Below are positions 61,001 through 64,000 of a stretch of 64,000 nucleotides of DNA, piece by piece. The notes below the pieces were generated by a model that saw only the letters and a program-made list of their open reading frames with translations, was not told the DNA's origin and made no database searches. Source of the stretch: Microlunatus parietis (GTDB taxonomy: Bacteria > Actinomycetota > Actinomycetes > Propionibacteriales > Propionibacteriaceae); NCBI RefSeq assembly GCF_013407955.1, contig NZ_JACCBU010000001.1, positions 5,828,001 to 5,892,000 of the forward strand, in the 5' to 3' direction. The first letter of the stretch is position 1, and every line of letters begins with the position of its first letter. The position numbers were made by a program, and so were the translations under genes.

Positions 61001-61634
61001 CGAACGGTCGCTCGGCCAGCTGGGCCGGATCAACCCGCTCGCGCTGGAGGAGTTCGACGCGATGGAGGAGCGGCACCAGTTCCTCTCCGAACAGCTGGAG
61101 GACCTGCGCAAGACCCGGACCGACCTGCTCGACATCATCACCGAGGTCGACGCCCGGGTGGAGCAGGTCTTCGCCGACGCGTACGCCGACGTGGAGAACG
61201 CGTTCAACCGGGTCTTCGCCCGGCTGTTCCCGGGCGGCGAGGGCCGGCTGGTGCTGACCGAGCCGGGCAACTGGCTGACCACCGGCGTCGACGTCGAGGC
61301 GCGGCCGCCGGGCAAGAAGGTGAAGCGGCTGTCGCTGCTGTCCGGCGGCGAGCGGTCGCTGGTCGCGGTCGCGTTCCTGGTCTCGTTGTTCATCGCCCGG
61401 CCGAGCCCGTTCTACATCCTGGACGAGGTCGAGGCGGCGCTGGACGACACCAACCTGGGCCGGCTGCTGGAGATCTACGAGGAGCTGCGCGAGAACAGCC
61501 AGCTGCTGGTGATCACCCACCAGAAGCGCACGATGGAGGTCGCGGACGCGCTCTACGGGGTGACCATGCGCGGGGACGGCGTCTCGGCGGTGATCTCCCA
61601 GCGTCTCCGTACCGACGCCGAATCGGTCGCCTGA
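58059..61634 (+). CDS. smc: chromosome segregation ATPase SMC
   Basis: 1191 aa, full length; GTG 58059 behind GAGGAACGTGCG. Walker A GPNGSGKS near 31-39; long coiled coils (about 165-505 and 665-1000) around a hinge (about 510-660, VAALVGVEATYETAVAAAFG); signature LLSGGERSLVAVAFL near 1094 and Walker B FYILDEVEAALDDTN. It compacts and aligns chromosome arms with ScpAB. A TTGACC at 57974 lies in the upstream region. Confidence 0.97.
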   Translation: MYLKSLTLKGFKSFASATTLNFEPGITCVVGPNGSGKSNVVDALSWVMGEQGVKSLRGGKMQDVIFAGTSGRAPLGRAEVTLTIDNSDGALPIEYTEVTLSRTMFRNGGSEYAINGQTARLLDIQELLSDSGIGREMHVIVGQGQLDSILQATPEGRRGFIEEAAGVLKHRKRKEKALKKLESTEGNLNRLNDLISEIRRQLKPLGRQAEVARKAAVIQAEVRDAKARLIADDLVQATLAMESDLADEKAMRERRRELEDALEAARETEVAAEESVREGLPRLTAAQETWYSLAALKERVASTLSIARERMRNAESDPGEVRPGRDPDELDREADAVGEQEAELTAELEEKAEALELASERRAELEEAHRIEETRFAGLIRAAADRREGLARLTGQVNSLRSRAEAAEAELGRLSAAQAEAAERAAAAERAFTSLESRVAGLDDGEEGLDAEHESAQEALDRVEAELAELRRAEAQAHQERAALVARVEALQVGLRRKDAGAALLAATDQVAGLLGSVAALVGVEATYETAVAAAFGHAADAVAVTDVNAAITAFEHLKTEDLGRAGLLLAGAPGSDRASWPALPEGVRYAVDVVECSAELRPAVDRVLRKIAVVDDLAAARDLVRQHADLTAVTRDGDVLSAHFAAGGSSAQPSLIEVQAAVDEAEQKLAEANHACERLKFAQTELADRHTQAKRDVEITLAKLHESDAAMAAVAEELGQLSSTAKGARGEADRLAAAIRQAEEARDSDLSGLADLEQRLEMASDEAEIDEPDSTERDRLGEEARLARAAEMESRLALRTLEERVRALAGRADALRRAAENERQAHARAVARRERMLREARIATAVHAAGSHLAEQVDRSVALAAAERSEAEATRQEAEAVLTEVRRKVRSLGADFESLVDSAHREEMARAEHRMRIEALNEKAMTELGLEPTVLTEEYGPELPVPVLTRDDGSAITDEDERPEPVPYVREEQQKRLRRAERSLGQLGRINPLALEEFDAMEERHQFLSEQLEDLRKTRTDLLDIITEVDARVEQVFADAYADVENAFNRVFARLFPGGEGRLVLTEPGNWLTTGVDVEARPPGKKVKRLSLLSGGERSLVAVAFLVSLFIARPSPFYILDEVEAALDDTNLGRLLEIYEELRENSQLLVITHQKRTMEVADALYGVTMRGDGVSAVISQRLRTDAESVA

Positions 61635-61646
61635 CCGAAGCTGATC

Positions 61647-62666
61647 ATGAACCGGCGTGCGGTGACCATGAACGACGTGGCCCGCGCCGCGGGCGTGTCG
61701 ACCATGACCGTGTCGAACGTGATCAACGGGCGGTCGCGGCGGGTCGGCGAGGCGACCCGGCAGCGGGTGCTGGAGACGATCGAGGAGCTCGGCTACCAGG
61801 TCAACGTCGCCGCCCGGCAACTCCGGGTCGGCCGGACCGGCACCGTGGGACTGGCCGTGCCCGACTTCGACTCCGGCTACTTCTCCGAGCTGGCCGACCG
61901 GCTGGCCGCCAGGCTCGGTGATCATGAACTGCGGTTGATCATGGAACGCACCGCCGGTTCCCGCGCCGCCGAACTGGACACGCTGACCGCGGCCCGGCTG
62001 AGCAGCTACGACGGGTTCGTGCTGAGCGTGGTCGCCGGCGACCGTGATGATCTTGAACGGCTGCGGATCGACACCCCGGTCGTGCTGATCGGCGAGCGCG
62101 CCGTGCCAGCCCGGTTCGATCATGTGCTGATGGACAACGTCGACGGTGCCCGGCAGGCCACCGAGCTGCTGCTGCGGACCGGCGCCCGGCGGATCCTGCT
62201 GCTGGGCGGCAGCTCGTCGCGCCGGCAGACCATGGCCGCGCTGCGGACCCGCGGCTACCGCACGGCGCACGCCGACGCCGGGCTGCCGGTGCATCCGGAG
62301 CTGATCGTGCCGTCGCCGCTGCGGGTCGCCGACGGCCATCGCGTGGTCCGGGACTTGCTCGGGTCCGGGGTCGACTTCGACGGCGTCTTCGCGCTCACCG
62401 ACGCCGCCGCGTACGGAGCTCTGCGGGCCCTCGCCGACGCCGGGATCACGGTGCCCGACCAGGTGCAGGTGATCGGCTTCGACAACCTCCGGACCAGCGC
62501 CTACACCGTTCCCGCGCTGACCTCCGTCGAACCGGACAACGAGGCGATGGCCGACGCGATCTGCACCCTGCTGGTGGAGCGGATCGCCCAGGGTTCGACC
62601 CCCGCGCCGGCCCGGGTCGTGATGCCTCCGGCCACCATCGTCCGTCGAGCCAGCACCCTGGCCTGA
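61647..62666 (+). CDS. LacI family transcriptional regulator
   Basis: 339 aa. HTH MNDVARAAGVSTMTVSNVIN at 8-27, hinge helix VNVAARQLRVGRTG, then a periplasmic-binding-like sensor domain (RILLLGGSSSRRQTMAALRT, VFALTDAAAYGALRALADAG, VQVIGFDNLRTSAYTVPALT). Likely sugar-responsive. Target genes are not adjacent; the orphan LacI-type dyad at 21574 is one possible site. Confidence 0.92.
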   Translation: MNRRAVTMNDVARAAGVSTMTVSNVINGRSRRVGEATRQRVLETIEELGYQVNVAARQLRVGRTGTVGLAVPDFDSGYFSELADRLAARLGDHELRLIMERTAGSRAAELDTLTAARLSSYDGFVLSVVAGDRDDLERLRIDTPVVLIGERAVPARFDHVLMDNVDGARQATELLLRTGARRILLLGGSSSRRQTMAALRTRGYRTAHADAGLPVHPELIVPSPLRVADGHRVVRDLLGSGVDFDGVFALTDAAAYGALRALADAGITVPDQVQVIGFDNLRTSAYTVPALTSVEPDNEAMADAICTLLVERIAQGSTPAPARVVMPPATIVRRASTLA

Positions 62667-62687
62667 CTCGGTCGCGCCGGCCCTCTC

Positions 62688-62709
62688 CGCGGGAACTCGT
62701 TTTCCCGCG
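62688..62709 (+). terminator. hairpin after LacI gene
   Basis: CGCGGGAA-CTCGTT-TTCCCGCG, exact 8-bp stem, 22 bases after the LacI stop; followed by GTCTCGG with no T tract. Confidence 0.6.
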
Positions 62710-62723
62710 TCTCGGCGGCGGGT

Positions 62724-62729
62724 TAGGAT
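62724..62729 (+). promoter_or_regulatory. -10 box for ABC exporter
   Basis: TAGGAT; a start near 62736 would give a leader of about 54 bases before ATG 62790. Confidence 0.4.
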
Positions 62730-62789
62730 CGTTGGGTTTCGTCATCGTCGACGGGCTCCCGTCGTTCTCGTACTTCTTCCTGGGTGTTC

Positions 62790-64000
62790 ATGACTCTCTC
62801 CACGTCGCCGTCTCGATCGTCGTCCTCCCGTACCGCGAAAGGCCCGACGGCCGACGGCATCGCCGCGGCACCGTCGGCGGGTGTCGTCTTCCGCGAGGGA
62901 CTCGGGCGGTTGTTCTCGGCGTGCTGGGAACGTCGGCTGATCTTCATTCCGTCGGTGCTCTCCGGCGTCGCGTTCGCCCTGCTGCAGGTGCTGACGTCCA
63001 CGGTGATCGGCCAGGTGACGCAGGACGTCATCGTGCCGTCGTTCGAGTCCGGGAATCCGGTTCCGGGCGCCGTTGCCGCGGCGGGGTTGCTGGTGGCGGG
63101 GATCGCGGTGCTCCGGGCGGTGACGGTGGTGGGCCGGCGCACGCTCGCCTCGGTGACGCAGTTCCACCTGATCGCCGACTACCGGTTGCGGCTGACCCGG
63201 CGGCTGTCCGAGCTGCCGTTGCTGTGGCATCGGCGCCAGTCGACCGGCACGCTGCTGTCGACGATGTATTCCGACATCGAGGCCACCTTCTTCGCCATCG
63301 CGCCGTTCCCGTTCGCCCTGGCGACGCTGGCCATGCTGGCGTACGCGGTCGTCGTGGTGGCCGGCATCGACCCCGTCCTGTTGCTGATCATGGTCGTCAC
63401 GGTGGCGATCCTGATGGCGCTGAACATGATCTTCCAGGCCAAGGCGGCGCCGATCGCGCTGGAGTCGCAGCGGCTGCGCGCCGAGGTCTCCGAGATCGCG
63501 CACGAGTCGTTCGACGGCGCAGGAGTGGTGAAGTCACTGGGCCGGGAGGACGCCGAGGAGGTACGGTTCGTCGACGCCGCCGACCGGCTGCGCCGCAACG
63601 GCATCCGGCTCGGCTACGTCCGCGGCTGGTTCGACCCGGTCATCGACGCGCTGCCCAACGTGGCGATCCTGCTGGTCACGCTGGTCGGCACCTGGCGGAT
63701 CGGGCAGGGGGCACTGACCACCGGCCAACTGGTGCAGGTCGCCTACCTGTTCACGCTGATGGCGCTGCCGCTGCGCTCGTTCGGCTGGGTGCTCGGCGAC
63801 CTGTCCCGGGTGGTCGTCGGCTGGCGGCGGACCCGGCGGATCCTGACCGCCCGGGACCGGCTCGGGTACGGGACGAGAACGGCACCGGACACCGGCCGCC
63901 CGGCCCGGGTGGAGTTCCAGGGCGTCACCCTCGAATACCGCGACTCGCACTCCGCGACCGGCCGCACCCGGCCGGACGCGGTCGCCCTGCACGAGGTCGA
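62790..64000 (+). CDS. ABC exporter with fused membrane and ATPase domains (5' part)
   Basis: 403 codons present; the gene runs off the right edge. A serine-rich head (TLSTSPSRSSSSRTAK) precedes six transmembrane helices of the ABC type I exporter fold (about 40-330): ADYRLRLTRRLSELPLLWHR, RQSTGTLLSTMYSDIEATFF, EVSEIAHESFDGAGVVKSLG, GQLVQVAYLFTLMALPLRSF. The ATPase domain begins at about 370 (VEFQGVTLEYRD), with its Walker motifs beyond the window. Substrate unknown. Confidence 0.9.
   Translation, partial: MTLSTSPSRSSSSRTAKGPTADGIAAAPSAGVVFREGLGRLFSACWERRLIFIPSVLSGVAFALLQVLTSTVIGQVTQDVIVPSFESGNPVPGAVAAAGLLVAGIAVLRAVTVVGRRTLASVTQFHLIADYRLRLTRRLSELPLLWHRRQSTGTLLSTMYSDIEATFFAIAPFPFALATLAMLAYAVVVVAGIDPVLLLIMVVTVAILMALNMIFQAKAAPIALESQRLRAEVSEIAHESFDGAGVVKSLGREDAEEVRFVDAADRLRRNGIRLGYVRGWFDPVIDALPNVAILLVTLVGTWRIGQGALTTGQLVQVAYLFTLMALPLRSFGWVLGDLSRVVVGWRRTRRILTARDRLGYGTRTAPDTGRPARVEFQGVTLEYRDSHSATGRTRPDAVALHEV

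Noticed and set aside
58041..62339. 1432-codon open frame antisense to smc
   Set aside because: It mirrors smc codon structure, contains no recognisable domain, and is a GC-rich antisense shadow.
1..64000. CRISPR arrays, tRNAs, rRNAs, integrases, transposases or prophage genes
   Set aside because: None recognised by eye on either strand; a tRNA scan could still reveal one I missed.

Overview
The window is high-GC, densely coded DNA from a free-living actinobacterium. Core gene order (rpsO-pnp-M16 peptidase; rpmB, DAK2 protein-recG-rsmD-coaD-sepIVA; DUF177-rpmF-rnc-mutM; smc), a TANNNT -10 box six or seven bases before many start codons, and a lineage with LmeA, SepIVA and an Emb-type arabinosyltransferase all fit Actinomycetota. 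A Propionibacteriales genus such as Microlunatus is my best guess, but I could not search to confirm it.

Layout. 1-3215: end of a Tat-exported protein gene, a HelR/HelD-like RNA polymerase-recycling ATPase and a MazE/MazF-type pair. 3573-7668: rpsO, pnp and an M16 zinc peptidase. 7703-13559: an accessory block (ATPase remnant behind a perfect inverted repeat, esterase, flavin oxidoreductase, broken MFS gene, sulfatase, PadR regulator). 13762-17600: dapB, an LmeA-like lipid-binding protein, a DAHP synthase behind an aromatic leader peptide and hairpins, and a Cds1-like PLP enzyme sharing a compact divergent promoter. 17601-20721: glycosyltransferase pseudogene, Fe-S-type HTH regulator with a DUF3291 protein, aminoglycoside-kinase homologue, GNAT. 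20722-22811: a gene-free 2.1 kb stretch full of hairpins, a G-rich tract, an interspersed repeat and a long CTTGCC-rich repeat block. 22812-26991: RNase J, a sugar-type dehydrogenase and two more kinase-fold genes, the second broken. 27076-32849: rpmB and the DAK2-recG-rsmD-coaD-sepIVA run.

32868-36806 interrupts the usual sepIVA-DUF177 junction with MarR/SnoaL, a deaminase, an MFS exporter and a frameshifted TerC gene behind a yybP-ykoY-like manganese riboswitch. 36941-39397 is DUF177-rpmF-rnc-mutM. 39399-57964 is an 18.6 kb block between mutM and smc, which are usually close: a beta-propeller membrane protein, Tat-exported erythromycin-esterase and PhoD enzymes, a complete siderophore-type ABC importer, an XRE-cupin regulator with AzlCD and an operator array, an exported metallophosphoesterase, a Gfo/Idh dehydrogenase, an Emb-like arabinosyltransferase, a ZIP transporter, DUF4037, SnoaL/HxlR and GtrA. 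58059 to the end: smc, a LacI regulator and the start of an ABC exporter.

The most notable signals are regulatory: the Trp/Tyr/Phe-containing leader peptide before DAHP synthase, the riboswitch on a broken terC, several exact operator dyads between divergent genes, and overlapping divergent leaderless promoters. Decay by internal deletion recurs in accessory genes (MFS, glycosyltransferase, kinase). I saw no tRNA, rRNA, CRISPR array, intact insertion sequence or prophage.
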